Notes: generated by a model from the sequence alone, not told the origin. A DNA stretch of 47,355 nt from Leptospiraceae bacterium (GCA_002717505.1 PBEB01000009.1:1-47355); one strand, 5' to 3'. Positions 25,691 through 35,017 are shown, numbered from the stretch's first letter. Translations and numbers: made by a program.

Positions 25691-26635
25691 ATGTCGATTC
25701 AGCGTAAAGCAAGAAAGCTGATCTCCTTTATGGTTAATTCAATAGCCTCCTTCCTTCGGGGGGCTATCGGGCCGAGATCGTATGTCCAAACTGAAAAAAG
25801 GCTGGTGTGCTACCGAATTAGCGATCGCGGGATAGAAAGGCTTCATCCCATTGAGACTCCGGAAGGACCAATTAACGATTTATCGAATGATCTCTTACAG
25901 CCACCAGGTCCGGTCAGGGTATCCGGGCAGGTATTCAGGGTTGAAGAGCCCGGGATCTACCGCTGGCATTGTCTTCCGAACCTGTCGGAGCAGCGGCTGG
26001 TGGGTCCGGAAAAAGATGTGGAGGATCTGCTGTCCTACATCGGTTGCCTATGGATGTACGGGGGAGATACTTTACGTACCAGAATTTCGGATCCCCGGGA
26101 AATGCTTAAGACAGAAGTATTCATGGGGACCTGCGGATTCATTGCCCTGACCGCGCAATCCGTTCTCACTTCTCTTGGTTTCAAGGTACGATTGGTGGCC
26201 GGCGTTACGCTGGAGCGATGGGACGGAATGGACGATGGCCATACCTTATTGGAAGTCTTCACTGAATCCAGCGGATGGGTTGCCTATGATCCAAGCCATT
26301 CCAGTCTGTTTCGTGGGAGTACAAAGGGAAGAGACCTAAGAAGCATTATCGGTTCCTCCGATTTTTCCTTCGAGACCCTGCGAGGCAATACCGGCCGCGG
26401 GCTTTATCGAAAGAATGGCTATGATTTTGGTTTTTGGATGGATGAAAGAATACTTTCGCGGGACCGGCTCACGCACTGGTACCGCAGGACACTACAGGTC
26501 CCACTTGTAGAGTCCGCCGGGGTATTCTTTTATCCCCTGGATAGCGTTAGCTCGAAAGATCGGGAGAGATTGGAACAAATCCACTATAAGGGAATTCCGC
26601 GTTTCGAATTTGACCGTAAATTCTACTCCGGGTAA
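25691..26635 (+). CDS. Transglutaminase-like (papain-fold) protein
   Basis: The 314-residue protein has the full transglutaminase-core triad: Cys148 in MGTCGFIALTAQ, His184 in DDGHTLLEV and Asp200 in VAYDPSHSS. The region before it (about 30-140) is unassigned. Bacterial members of this fold cleave or form amide bonds. Its place just after the flippase in a locus rich in amidated and amino sugars is unusual; it might cleave or form an amide on the glycan or act on a partner protein. A weak hydrophobic stretch near residues 11-24 is not a clear signal peptide. A 154-base gap precedes it. Confidence 0.7.
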   Translation: MSIQRKARKLISFMVNSIASFLRGAIGPRSYVQTEKRLVCYRISDRGIERLHPIETPEGPINDLSNDLLQPPGPVRVSGQVFRVEEPGIYRWHCLPNLSEQRLVGPEKDVEDLLSYIGCLWMYGGDTLRTRISDPREMLKTEVFMGTCGFIALTAQSVLTSLGFKVRLVAGVTLERWDGMDDGHTLLEVFTESSGWVAYDPSHSSLFRGSTKGRDLRSIIGSSDFSFETLRGNTGRGLYRKNGYDFGFWMDERILSRDRLTHWYRRTLQVPLVESAGVFFYPLDSVSSKDRERLEQIHYKGIPRFEFDRKFYSG

Positions 26636-26700
26636 TGGACCTGACGGTAGGCTGTCACGAAACCCTTTCGCTTCATTAATACTTTTTACAGAGAGAAATC

Positions 26701-27567
26701 TTGAAGATACTCGTAACAGGCGCAAACGGATTGCTGGGTAGACAGGTGCTGACCATGCTGCGTTCCGACCATGAAGTGCATGGAGTGGTCCGCAGTGCTC
26801 CCTTGAGTCCGGTGGAGGATGTTCAATATCATTGCGCTGACCTGGCGGGCAACTGGTCCCAGGGCGATCTTCCACGTTCCATAGACTGCATCGTGCATCT
26901 TGCACAGTCCAGGCACTTCCGGGAATTCCCTGAGCGGGCAATGGACGTTTTCAGGGTGAATGTTGAATCTACTGCTATGCTTCTGGATTACTGTCATCGA
27001 AGCGGGGGAGCGCGATTCATCTATGCCTCATCCGGTGGTGTGTACGGAAACGGGGCCCGGGCATTCACTGAGAACTCCCCGTTGGTCCCTCCTGTCCACC
27101 TGGGCCATTACCTTGGCAGCAAAATGTGCGGGGAGATTCTGTCACAAGGCTACATCCAGATTTTTGGAGTCGCTGTGCTGCGGTTTTTTTTCGTGTATGG
27201 GCCAGGCCAGGAACGTAGCATGCTAATTCCTCGGCTGTTTGACAATGTTCAGAACGGGCGTCCCATCTTGCTACAGGGGGATGCCGGAATTCGAATAAAC
27301 CCTGTCCATGTTGAGGACGCAGCCCGGGCCCTTGTGGCAGCGATCCAGTCTGGAGCCAGTGAGACGTTCAATGTTGCTGGCCCCGATGTATTAAGTATAC
27401 GCGAGATCGCGGACAGTATTGGGGAGTATCTGGGTCGTGAGCCAGTGTTTCAGGCTGCGGATGGAGAAGCGCGGGACCTGGTTGGGGATAACTCGGCAAT
27501 GTCCGCAAGACTATGGGCTCCGCGAAAGGTCTTTAAAGAATGCATTGAAGAATTGCATCCAGACTAG
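26701..27567 (+). CDS. NAD-dependent epimerase/dehydratase (extended SDR)
   Basis: A 288-residue nucleotide-sugar SDR. The cofactor motif GANGLLG is at residues 7-13, the serine segment is IYASSGGVYGNG (107-118), and the catalytic Tyr137/Lys141 pair is in HYLGSK. It is shorter than the SDR at 5036, with a compact substrate domain, as in GalE/RmlD-like and related epimerases. The product sugar cannot be told from sequence. The start is TTG at 26701, with GAGAGAAA just upstream; the Rossmann strand begins at residue 2, so no later start is possible. Confidence 0.82.
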   Translation: MKILVTGANGLLGRQVLTMLRSDHEVHGVVRSAPLSPVEDVQYHCADLAGNWSQGDLPRSIDCIVHLAQSRHFREFPERAMDVFRVNVESTAMLLDYCHRSGGARFIYASSGGVYGNGARAFTENSPLVPPVHLGHYLGSKMCGEILSQGYIQIFGVAVLRFFFVYGPGQERSMLIPRLFDNVQNGRPILLQGDAGIRINPVHVEDAARALVAAIQSGASETFNVAGPDVLSIREIADSIGEYLGREPVFQAADGEARDLVGDNSAMSARLWAPRKVFKECIEELHPD

Positions 27568-27607
27568 CGGACAGATTAGACCTGCAGCAACCATTAACGG
27601 CCCGCGC

Positions 27608-28780
27608 ATGACCCGAAAGCCAATCTCAATAATCCACGTTCCGACTTCGGTGGGAGGCAACCCGCAGGGGCTAGCCAGAGCAGAGAGAAAGATAGGGCTT
27701 CTTTCAACGTCTATGGTCCTGAATCAAAATCTCTTTCAGTATGAATCCGACATAGTATTGTGGAATGAATCAGATGGATTTGTAACGAGGGAGTGGAAAC
27801 GATTCAAGGCAATACTGGAGATCCCTGGGAAATACGATATAGTGCACTTTAATTATGGTAATACTCTTGCTGGAGTTGCAAATGAGACAATCGCTCCAAT
27901 GGGTCGGGGACTGAGGCAGGTCCTAAAGAGCATTGTGGCGCGAGCGTACCGAGCTACCCTTCGGCGGTTTGAGTTAGTATATCTAAGGGCCAGAGGGGTG
28001 AAGATGGTAGTGACGTTCCAGGGCGACGATGCTCGCCAGGGAGACTACTGCCTCGCCAACTTTGAGATTACGACAGCGAACCACGTTGAAGAGGGATACT
28101 ATAGCAAACGCAGCGACAGATCGAAAAGAAAGACAATTCGGCTACTCCATTCGTTTTGCGGTCATTTTTACTCGGTAAATCCGGACCTCTGTCACGTATT
28201 GCCTGAATCGACAAAGTTTACTCCATATGCCCATGTGGATCCGGATGAATGGAAGCCGATTTACCCGGTTAAGGACAATCGACCGTTGAAAATACTGCAT
28301 GCCCCGACTCACCGAAGAGTGAAGGGTACGGCTCGAATCCTTGAAGCGCTTGAAAACTTGAAGGGACGCGGTTATAGTTTCGAACTCGAACTGGTTGAAA
28401 ACCTGCCCTACTCGGAAGCCCGAAAGCGCTATGAAAAGGCCGATGTGTTGATCGACCAGATTTATGCTGGTTGGTATGGCGGATTGGCCGTGGAGCTCAT
28501 GGCTCTTGGGAAACCCGTGGCCTGCTACATCAGAGAAGGGGATTTGCAGTTTATCCCGGAGCGTATGCGCGCTCAGCTACCAATAGTACGCATAAATCAT
28601 TCAGACCTGGAATTGTCTATCAAGCGTTTGTTCGAATTCTCCCGAAGTGAACTTAGAGAACTTGGCCACGTAAGTCGAAAATTTGTCGAAGACTGGCATT
28701 CTCCGGCGACCATTGCTCGTTCCTTATCCGCTGATTATTCAGGACTCCTTGCAGGCAGCGAAGCCGGGCGGAAATCGTAA
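27608..28780 (+). CDS. Glycosyltransferase, GT-B fold, GT4-like
   Basis: The protein is 390 residues from the ATG at 27608. An ORF start at 27419 lies inside the previous gene and is rejected. The C-terminal half has the donor-site pattern: LKILHAPTHRRVKGT, then DQIYAGWYGGLAVELMALGKP, where the acidic residue in AVELMALG corresponds to the E of the GT4 E-x7-E region. VVTFQGDDARQGDY marks the N-terminal acceptor domain. Cytosolic, adding one sugar to the lipid-linked repeat; donor and linkage unknown. It follows the epimerase by 40 bases. Confidence 0.78.
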   Translation: MTRKPISIIHVPTSVGGNPQGLARAERKIGLLSTSMVLNQNLFQYESDIVLWNESDGFVTREWKRFKAILEIPGKYDIVHFNYGNTLAGVANETIAPMGRGLRQVLKSIVARAYRATLRRFELVYLRARGVKMVVTFQGDDARQGDYCLANFEITTANHVEEGYYSKRSDRSKRKTIRLLHSFCGHFYSVNPDLCHVLPESTKFTPYAHVDPDEWKPIYPVKDNRPLKILHAPTHRRVKGTARILEALENLKGRGYSFELELVENLPYSEARKRYEKADVLIDQIYAGWYGGLAVELMALGKPVACYIREGDLQFIPERMRAQLPIVRINHSDLELSIKRLFEFSRSELRELGHVSRKFVEDWHSPATIARSLSADYSGLLAGSEAGRKS

Positions 28781-28828
28781 GCAAAGAGTTCTCGGTCCTG
28801 CTGGAGAGGGTCTTTCTCTATATTTTTT

Positions 28829-30700
28829 ATGTGTGGAATACTGGGTAATTACACACCCACGGATTACAGGAAGATTGATCCTGCTGTTCTGTCTTCATTA
28901 AGTCACAGGGGGCCGGACGATGAAGGCTTTGTAACAATCGCTGCGGGTTCCGGCCGCGTGACCCTGGGCCATACCAGGCTTGCCATTATTGACCTGAGTG
29001 CGGGGGGCCATCAGCCTATTCGGTCCAGTGATGGTCGCTTCCATCTAGTATTTAATGGAGAGATTTACAATTATCGGGAGTTGCGATCAAGGTTAAGGAA
29101 TCTGGGAGTTGCTTTTGAGTCAGAATCTGACACGGAAGTGCTTCTGAAGTCCTGGATTCAATGGGGGGCAGAGTCGATTGGAAAATTGAATGGCATGTTC
29201 GCCTTCGCAATATTGGATACCAAGCAGTCCCGCATTCATTGTGTAAGGGATGCATTTGGCATTAAGCCGCTATACTATAGTCGCAAAAATAACGAATTTC
29301 ATTTTGCCTCCGAAGTGCCGGCTCTGACGGCAATCCTACCGCAGAAGCCCCGTCCAAATATACAACAGGCTTATGATTACCTGACCACAGGTCTCTATGA
29401 TGATGGGTACAATACTTTTTTTGAAGAGATTTATCAGTTGCCTCCGGGTCATTTGATTACCATCGATCTCGGAGATCAAAGAAACGACAATTTGCAACGA
29501 TGGTGGCAGCCGGAAGTCGAACCAGTATTGAATGACTCATTTGAGACGGCCGCAAATACCATCCGGCATATCTTCCTCGATAATATTCGGCTACATATGC
29601 GAAGTGATGTGCCCCTGGGCGCGGCATTGTCCGGTGGAATCGATTCGGCTGCAGTTGTCTGCGGTATGCGAAAGGTAGAACCTCAGGCCGAACTACATAC
29701 ATTTTCCTTCGTGGCCAAAGGTAGTGAAGTAGACGAAGAACCATGGGTGGACCTGGTTGCCCGGCATGTGAACGCTCATGTTCATAAGGTCCGGGTGAAA
29801 CCAGAAGAATTGTCTCAGGATCTGGACACTCTGCTGCATACGCAGGGCGAGCCATTCGGCGATACCAGTATTTATGCTCAATACAGGGTATTTCAGCTGG
29901 CCCGTGAGAAAGGAATCAAGGTCACTCTGGATGGACAGGGCGCGGACGAGTTACTGGCGGGCTACCAGGGCTATCCAACGGCTCGAGCGCATTCGTTGTT
30001 TGAGACTTTGCGCTGGCTTACGTTGTCGCGTTTCATTCGCTCCTGGAGTCAATGGCCGGGGCGATCGCGCCAGCTATTTTTGAAGGGGGCATTACGAGGG
30101 CTACTGCCACGCGGCATCTTTCAGATCATGCGCAAATACTCGGCTGGGAACCCCGAGCGTGAATGGGTTGATGCCTCTCGTGTGAAAGGACTTTCGCTAT
30201 CAGCAACGACACCGGGAGGGCACCAGCGGTCAGTGCGAAAGCGGCGATTGGCATCTGAGCTCAGGAGGGCCCTGACGGGCTATGGACTGAGCATGCTGTT
30301 GAGGCACGGAGACCGCAATTCAATGCACTGGTCCGTGGAGAGTCGCGTACCCTTTTTAACAACTGAGTTTGCCCGGTATACTCTGAAGTTACCCGAGAAC
30401 TACCTGCTTTCATCGGAAGGCGAAACGAAATCGGTCTTTCGCGCAGCCATGCGTGGTATAGTTCCCGATGCGATACTTGATCGGAGAGATAAGATCGGTT
30501 TTGCCACCCCTGAATCCGATTGGCTCGGAAAGCTACAGCCAGAAATACTGAAGTGGCTGGAGGCCGCAGACACGATTCCATTTGTGAAGCCGCGAGAGTA
30601 TCGACGAATTGTCCAGGAGGCGGTATCCGGTAAGCGTCCCTATGATAGGCGAATCTGGCGGATGATCAACTATTGTCGCTGGTCTCAGATTTTCCTTTAG
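28829..30700 (+). CDS. asnB: AsnB-type glutamine-dependent amidotransferase (second copy)
   Basis: A 623-residue protein starting MCGILGNYT; Cys2 is the glutaminase nucleophile, which fixes the start. HRGPDDEGF and FNGEIYNYREL are present, and the ATP loop SGGIDS is at 268-273. It is more canonical in length than the copy at 7406 and lacks that protein's insert. It lies among glycosyltransferase genes, so amidation of a uronic acid residue is more likely than asparagine supply; true asparagine synthase cannot be excluded. GGAGAGGG lies about 22 bases before the ATG, rather far. Confidence 0.85.
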   Translation: MCGILGNYTPTDYRKIDPAVLSSLSHRGPDDEGFVTIAAGSGRVTLGHTRLAIIDLSAGGHQPIRSSDGRFHLVFNGEIYNYRELRSRLRNLGVAFESESDTEVLLKSWIQWGAESIGKLNGMFAFAILDTKQSRIHCVRDAFGIKPLYYSRKNNEFHFASEVPALTAILPQKPRPNIQQAYDYLTTGLYDDGYNTFFEEIYQLPPGHLITIDLGDQRNDNLQRWWQPEVEPVLNDSFETAANTIRHIFLDNIRLHMRSDVPLGAALSGGIDSAAVVCGMRKVEPQAELHTFSFVAKGSEVDEEPWVDLVARHVNAHVHKVRVKPEELSQDLDTLLHTQGEPFGDTSIYAQYRVFQLAREKGIKVTLDGQGADELLAGYQGYPTARAHSLFETLRWLTLSRFIRSWSQWPGRSRQLFLKGALRGLLPRGIFQIMRKYSAGNPEREWVDASRVKGLSLSATTPGGHQRSVRKRRLASELRRALTGYGLSMLLRHGDRNSMHWSVESRVPFLTTEFARYTLKLPENYLLSSEGETKSVFRAAMRGIVPDAILDRRDKIGFATPESDWLGKLQPEILKWLEAADTIPFVKPREYRRIVQEAVSGKRPYDRRIWRMINYCRWSQIFL

Positions 30701-30703
30701 TTA

Positions 30704-31948
30704 ATGTCCACCCCACACATTCACCATCAAGCAGATATGAATACTGTATTTCTCTCGCACACCGATATTCGCACTGATTCCAGAATCCTTAAGGAGATGG
30801 AGTCTATCAAGAAGCGGTTTCAGGCTTGGAATGTTTCCGGTATCGGCCTGGCGCCAAATACCCTGGACAATGGCGTTCAAAAAAACAGTGAAATGCATAT
30901 CGACGCTATTTTGCTGCGTACGAGAAGGTGGTGGCTGGTTCCAGGCATTATCCGGAGGATGATCATCTATATCGAGATGGTGCTGCGAATGATGTCCTTC
31001 CTTCGCCGCTCGAAACCCGACATCTTGCACTGCTCGGATACGATCGTTCTACCCGTAGCAGTAATTGGCAAATTGCTATCAGGGGCAAAACTGATCTACG
31101 ATGCCCACGAACTGGAGTCCGATCGAAATGGTTTAACAAAGCTGCAAGGTCGTGTGATCCTGTTTCTGGAAAAGACTCTATGGCGTTTTGTAGATGCCCT
31201 CATTGTCGTTAGCCCATCCATTGGGTCATGGTATTCAGAAAACGTTGGCCCAAAGCTCCAGGAAACAATACTGAACGCGCCCATACTTTCCGAATCAGAT
31301 AGCTCCGACTCCAACTATCTTCGAAGCACTTTTGGTGTGCCGTCGGACTGTCTGATCTTCATTTATGTTGGTCTATTTGTGCCGGGCCGTGGCATTGGAG
31401 AGCTGTTGGCGGCCATCAAAAAGTCTTCTTTGAGGTCCCATTTTGTATTTCTGGGGTATGGGTCGCTCCAGGATGAAATCGAAACGGCGGCGCGAGAAAA
31501 ACTTAACATACACATTCATCCACGGGTTCGCCACGATGAAGTTGTGAAGGTGATTCGAGGGGCCGATGCCGGAATCTGTTTAATAGAAAATGTGTCTCTC
31601 AGTGACTATTATTCTCTGCCCAATAAGCTTTTTGAGTACGCGTTTGCGGGTGTTCCCGTGATTGCCTCCCGCTTTCCGGAAATTGAAAGAACGGTTCGCG
31701 AATACAGCCTGGGAGTATGCACAGACTCTGACTCCAATAGTATTGCCAAAGTATTGGACGGAATTGAGCGAAAAGGAACCCTGCCAAAGCCTGATGCGCT
31801 GAGAATTCAGGATCTCAGTTGGTCTGCACAAGAAGAAAAACTGGTAGAGCTCTATGGGTCATTGATTGGGTCGCGCAGTCACGATGTGGGTGACGGATCG
31901 GAGAAGTATACCCTCCGGGATGAGGCACGGCAAAGGCAGGATCATTGA
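30704..31948 (+). CDS. Glycosyltransferase family 4 protein
   Basis: A GT-B glycosyltransferase of 414 residues, or 403 if the ATG at 30737 is used; the conserved strand (NTVFLSHTDIRTDSRI) starts at that second methionine and neither site has a good ribosome signal. LIYDAHELESDRNG lies in the acceptor domain; IYVGLFVPGRGIGELLAAI and the SLPNKLFEYAFAGVPVIAS donor motif lie in the C-terminal domain. The next gene shares the H-x(3)-RTDSRI opening and the KLFEY-AG-P block, so the two are tandem relatives. Overlaps that gene by 4 bases. Confidence 0.85.
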   Translation: MSTPHIHHQADMNTVFLSHTDIRTDSRILKEMESIKKRFQAWNVSGIGLAPNTLDNGVQKNSEMHIDAILLRTRRWWLVPGIIRRMIIYIEMVLRMMSFLRRSKPDILHCSDTIVLPVAVIGKLLSGAKLIYDAHELESDRNGLTKLQGRVILFLEKTLWRFVDALIVVSPSIGSWYSENVGPKLQETILNAPILSESDSSDSNYLRSTFGVPSDCLIFIYVGLFVPGRGIGELLAAIKKSSLRSHFVFLGYGSLQDEIETAAREKLNIHIHPRVRHDEVVKVIRGADAGICLIENVSLSDYYSLPNKLFEYAFAGVPVIASRFPEIERTVREYSLGVCTDSDSNSIAKVLDGIERKGTLPKPDALRIQDLSWSAQEEKLVELYGSLIGSRSHDVGDGSEKYTLRDEARQRQDH

Positions 31949-33084
31949 ACCAGCTCGAAGTATTGCATGTCACTACCGTCCATCCTCGGACGGACTCCAG
32001 AATATGGGTCAAAGAATGTCACGCAATTCATGCAGCGGGCTACAAAGTGGGACTTGTTGTGGCGGACGGCAAGGGTAACAGCCCGGCAGAAGCCGGGGAA
32101 GGAATACCGGTTTTTGATCTTGGGCCATTCCCTGGATTTCGTCCCTTTCGGCTCTTGATGAGCATCTTTCGCACTATCTGGATTCCAATCCGCTGGCCAT
32201 CTGTAACGCTGCTACACTTCCATGATCCTGAAGTGATGTTTTCCGCGCTGATATGGCGATTGTTTGGGCGGCAGGTTATCTACGATGTCCACGAAGATTT
32301 GCCAGAACAGATACGGATCAAGCAGTACATTCCAGACGTACTCCGCGCTCCGCTTAGTTTGGTTGTCAGGATCATCGAGAAAGGACTGGCGCGCTTCTAT
32401 AGCTACATTGTTACAGTTACTCCGTATATAGCCGAGAAGTTCAAGGCGGCTAATTCTCGCGTACAGATTGTAAGGAATTTTCCCGATGCTTCTAAATTTG
32501 CCCGCATACCGAATGGTCTGCGCAAGCCACAGAAAGATTTCTGCTATGTGGGTTCTCTTTCAGGAGCGCGCGGACTGAACGTAATGCTTGAAGCCGTTGA
32601 AGACTCTGAATGGTCATTGGCTCTGGCCGGGGAATTCTCAGAGATGCCAGCATGGCTATTTGAAACCGGAAGCGTTGCCAAACGGAAAAATGTACATTAT
32701 GCCGGTAGTCTCGATTCGGCCAGGATCCCCGAGTTTCTTTCATTCTGCAAATGCGGTCTAGTTTTGCTGCAACCAACTTCTACTTATATACATGCTTTGC
32801 CGATTAAGCTATTTGAATATATGGCGGCCGGGTTGCCATTTATAGCATCAGACTTTGAACCCATACGCCAGATTACAGGGCATGGGCGCTGGGGCCTGCT
32901 TGTGGATCCTACTGACACCGGTGAAGTTCGTTCTGCCATGAAGTGGATAATGGACAATCCGGTGCAGGCGAGGGCAATGGGCCGTGCAGGACAGAAGGCC
33001 ATCATGAGCGGTGAAATCAACTGGGCATCCGAGTCGAAGAGTTTGACCGAGCTATATCGACAGCTGCTCGGCCGAGCCGCATAA
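31945..33084 (+). CDS. Glycosyltransferase family 4 protein
   Basis: This 379-residue GT-B protein has VTTVHPRTDSRIWVKE at the N-terminus, VIYDVHEDLPEQI in the acceptor domain, and FCYVGSLSGARGLNVMLEA and LPIKLFEYMAAGLPFIAS in the donor domain. It resembles family GT4 members of O-antigen loci that transfer GlcNAc- or uronate-type sugars. The start is TTG at 31945 overlapping the previous stop (TTGA), with AAAGGCAGGA just upstream. Related to its upstream neighbour and probably adds a successive sugar. Confidence 0.85.
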   Translation: MNQLEVLHVTTVHPRTDSRIWVKECHAIHAAGYKVGLVVADGKGNSPAEAGEGIPVFDLGPFPGFRPFRLLMSIFRTIWIPIRWPSVTLLHFHDPEVMFSALIWRLFGRQVIYDVHEDLPEQIRIKQYIPDVLRAPLSLVVRIIEKGLARFYSYIVTVTPYIAEKFKAANSRVQIVRNFPDASKFARIPNGLRKPQKDFCYVGSLSGARGLNVMLEAVEDSEWSLALAGEFSEMPAWLFETGSVAKRKNVHYAGSLDSARIPEFLSFCKCGLVLLQPTSTYIHALPIKLFEYMAAGLPFIASDFEPIRQITGHGRWGLLVDPTDTGEVRSAMKWIMDNPVQARAMGRAGQKAIMSGEINWASESKSLTELYRQLLGRAA

Positions 33085-33154
33085 TCCTCGAGACGTTTGG
33101 GGAAATCTGAAAATAGGAGCTATCGCTTTCAAGCAGATAGAGTTAACAAAGCGT

Positions 33155-35017
33155 ATGTGTGGAATATTTGGAATCATTTCTAAGAAAGGTGCAAGTCGTC
33201 GGGATCTCGGGACTCTGGTTTATCATTCTCAGCAAAGGGGCCGGGACTCCAGTGGGCTCATATATCATCAGGAGGACACCTATCGTGTTCGCAGGGCGGA
33301 TCACAATATCGAAAAGCTTTTACGCGAAGTCCATTTTTCGAATCCGCCTGTCATCATGGGCCATAGCCGGCTCATAACCAACGGGCTTTCCGACAATCAA
33401 CCGGTGGTCAGGGATGGCGTAATCGTATTGCATAATGGCATCATCGTCAATCACGAAGAGGTCTGGCCTCAACTCAGTGTTGAGCGAAATTTACAGATCG
33501 ATACAGAAGTAATCGCCGCTATCGCAGAGGAGCACCTTCGGGAAGGGCATGGCCTGGATAGTCTTGCGGATCGGGTCCTTGACCTGTGTAAGGGAGTAGT
33601 TGCCTGCGCTATCGCATTGCCAGAGCGCGGAAAGTTACTTCTGTTTTCCAACAATGGAAGCCTGTATAAAGGGAAAAAAGAAGATGAGACCTGCTTTGCT
33701 TCGGAAAGCTTTCCGCTGGATCAGGTAGGCTGTGTAGACATTGAGCAGGTGCGCGAATGTGTGATCATCGATCTGCCCCGATCAGAGAATCCTGTTGATT
33801 TAGAAGACCACATCAGCAGGAAGGAAAACCTCATCCCCGTACTGCAGTTTTCCAAATCGGAGGAGAGGCTTCTCCAGTATCCGCGGCCGAACCTGCGGCG
33901 ATGCAGCCGCTGCATTCTTCCGGAAACGATGCCTTACATCAAATTCGATGAGGAAGGTGTCTGTAATTATTGCCGCAACTATAAACTGCGCAATAAGCCC
34001 CGACCAAAAGAGGAGCTATTTGATCTTGTTGAATCCTACCGTCGACAGGGGCAGACCGATTGCATTGTACCATTTTCCGGTGGTAGAGACAGCTGTTATG
34101 CTCTGCATCTCATCGTAAATGAGCTGAAGATGAATCCGGTGACCTATACCTATGACTGGGGCATGGTCACTGATCTTGGTCGCCGAAATATCAGTCGTAT
34201 GTGTTCGGCGCTGGGCGTTGAAAACATCATTATCGCAGATGATATATCGCAGAAACGCAGAAACATTCGAATGAACCTGGAGGCCTGGCTCAGGTCGCCG
34301 CATCTGGGTATGCTCAGTATTCTTACGGCCGGCGATAAGCACTTCTTTCGCCACGTGGAGACGGTTAAGGAGCAGACCGGAGTCAGTCTCAACCTCTGGG
34401 GCGTGAATCCACTGGAAGTGACACACTTTAAGGCTGGTTTCCTTGGTATTGAACCTGACTTTGAGTCCAAATGGGTTTATACACATGGTGTATATCAGCA
34501 GCTTCGCTACCAGTTTCATCGCTTCTCGGCTATGCTCGAAAGCCCCGGGTACTTCAATACTTCCCTCTGGGATACTCTTTCAGGAGAATACTACCGGAGC
34601 TTCACGGAAAAAAAAGACTATTTCCATATTTTCGATTACTGGCGATGGGACGAGAAGCTAATCGAGGACACGCTGGAAGAATACGACTGGGAAAGAGCGC
34701 CAGATACAAAGACCACCTGGCGCATCGGCGATGGCACAGCGGCATTTTATAACTACGCTTACTACACCGTGGCAGGCTTCACGGAGCATGACACTTTTAG
34801 AAGCAACCAGATCCGGGAAGGTGAAATCAGCCGGGAAAAAGCGCTGGAGCTGGCGGATGAGGAGAACCAACCGCGCTATCCTAACATACGCTGGTATCTG
34901 GATGCCGTAGGCGTGGATTTCGAGTATGCCATCAAGGTCATCAATGCCATACCGAAGCTCTACAACTGGGAGGAAGCAGCTACAAAGCCTGCAATGAGCA
35001 TAGACAATTCAAAATGA
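33155..35017 (+). CDS. Fused class-II glutaminase / PP-loop sugar amidotransferase
   Basis: A 620-residue two-part protein. Residues 1 to about 215 form an Ntn glutaminase of GlmS/PurF type: MCGIFGI with Cys2, QQRGRDSSG, the HNGIIVNHEEV loop and ASESFPLD. Residues about 247-600 resemble WbpG: a metal knuckle CSRC (250-253) and CNYC (270-273), then the ATP loop FSGGRDS (307-313). The cysteine pairs are spaced exactly as in the separate WbpG at 11139 (20 residues between their first cysteines). No GlmS isomerase domain or AsnB C-domain is present. I infer a self-contained, glutamine-driven sugar amidotransferase. It overlaps the next gene by 4 bases. Confidence 0.82.
   Translation: MCGIFGIISKKGASRRDLGTLVYHSQQRGRDSSGLIYHQEDTYRVRRADHNIEKLLREVHFSNPPVIMGHSRLITNGLSDNQPVVRDGVIVLHNGIIVNHEEVWPQLSVERNLQIDTEVIAAIAEEHLREGHGLDSLADRVLDLCKGVVACAIALPERGKLLLFSNNGSLYKGKKEDETCFASESFPLDQVGCVDIEQVRECVIIDLPRSENPVDLEDHISRKENLIPVLQFSKSEERLLQYPRPNLRRCSRCILPETMPYIKFDEEGVCNYCRNYKLRNKPRPKEELFDLVESYRRQGQTDCIVPFSGGRDSCYALHLIVNELKMNPVTYTYDWGMVTDLGRRNISRMCSALGVENIIIADDISQKRRNIRMNLEAWLRSPHLGMLSILTAGDKHFFRHVETVKEQTGVSLNLWGVNPLEVTHFKAGFLGIEPDFESKWVYTHGVYQQLRYQFHRFSAMLESPGYFNTSLWDTLSGEYYRSFTEKKDYFHIFDYWRWDEKLIEDTLEEYDWERAPDTKTTWRIGDGTAAFYNYAYYTVAGFTEHDTFRSNQIREGEISREKALELADEENQPRYPNIRWYLDAVGVDFEYAIKVINAIPKLYNWEEAATKPAMSIDNSK

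Noticed and set aside
34016-34519. 167-codon - strand frame inside the fused amidotransferase gene
   Set aside because: Shadow frame across the conserved PP-loop region; no start signal or recognised domain.
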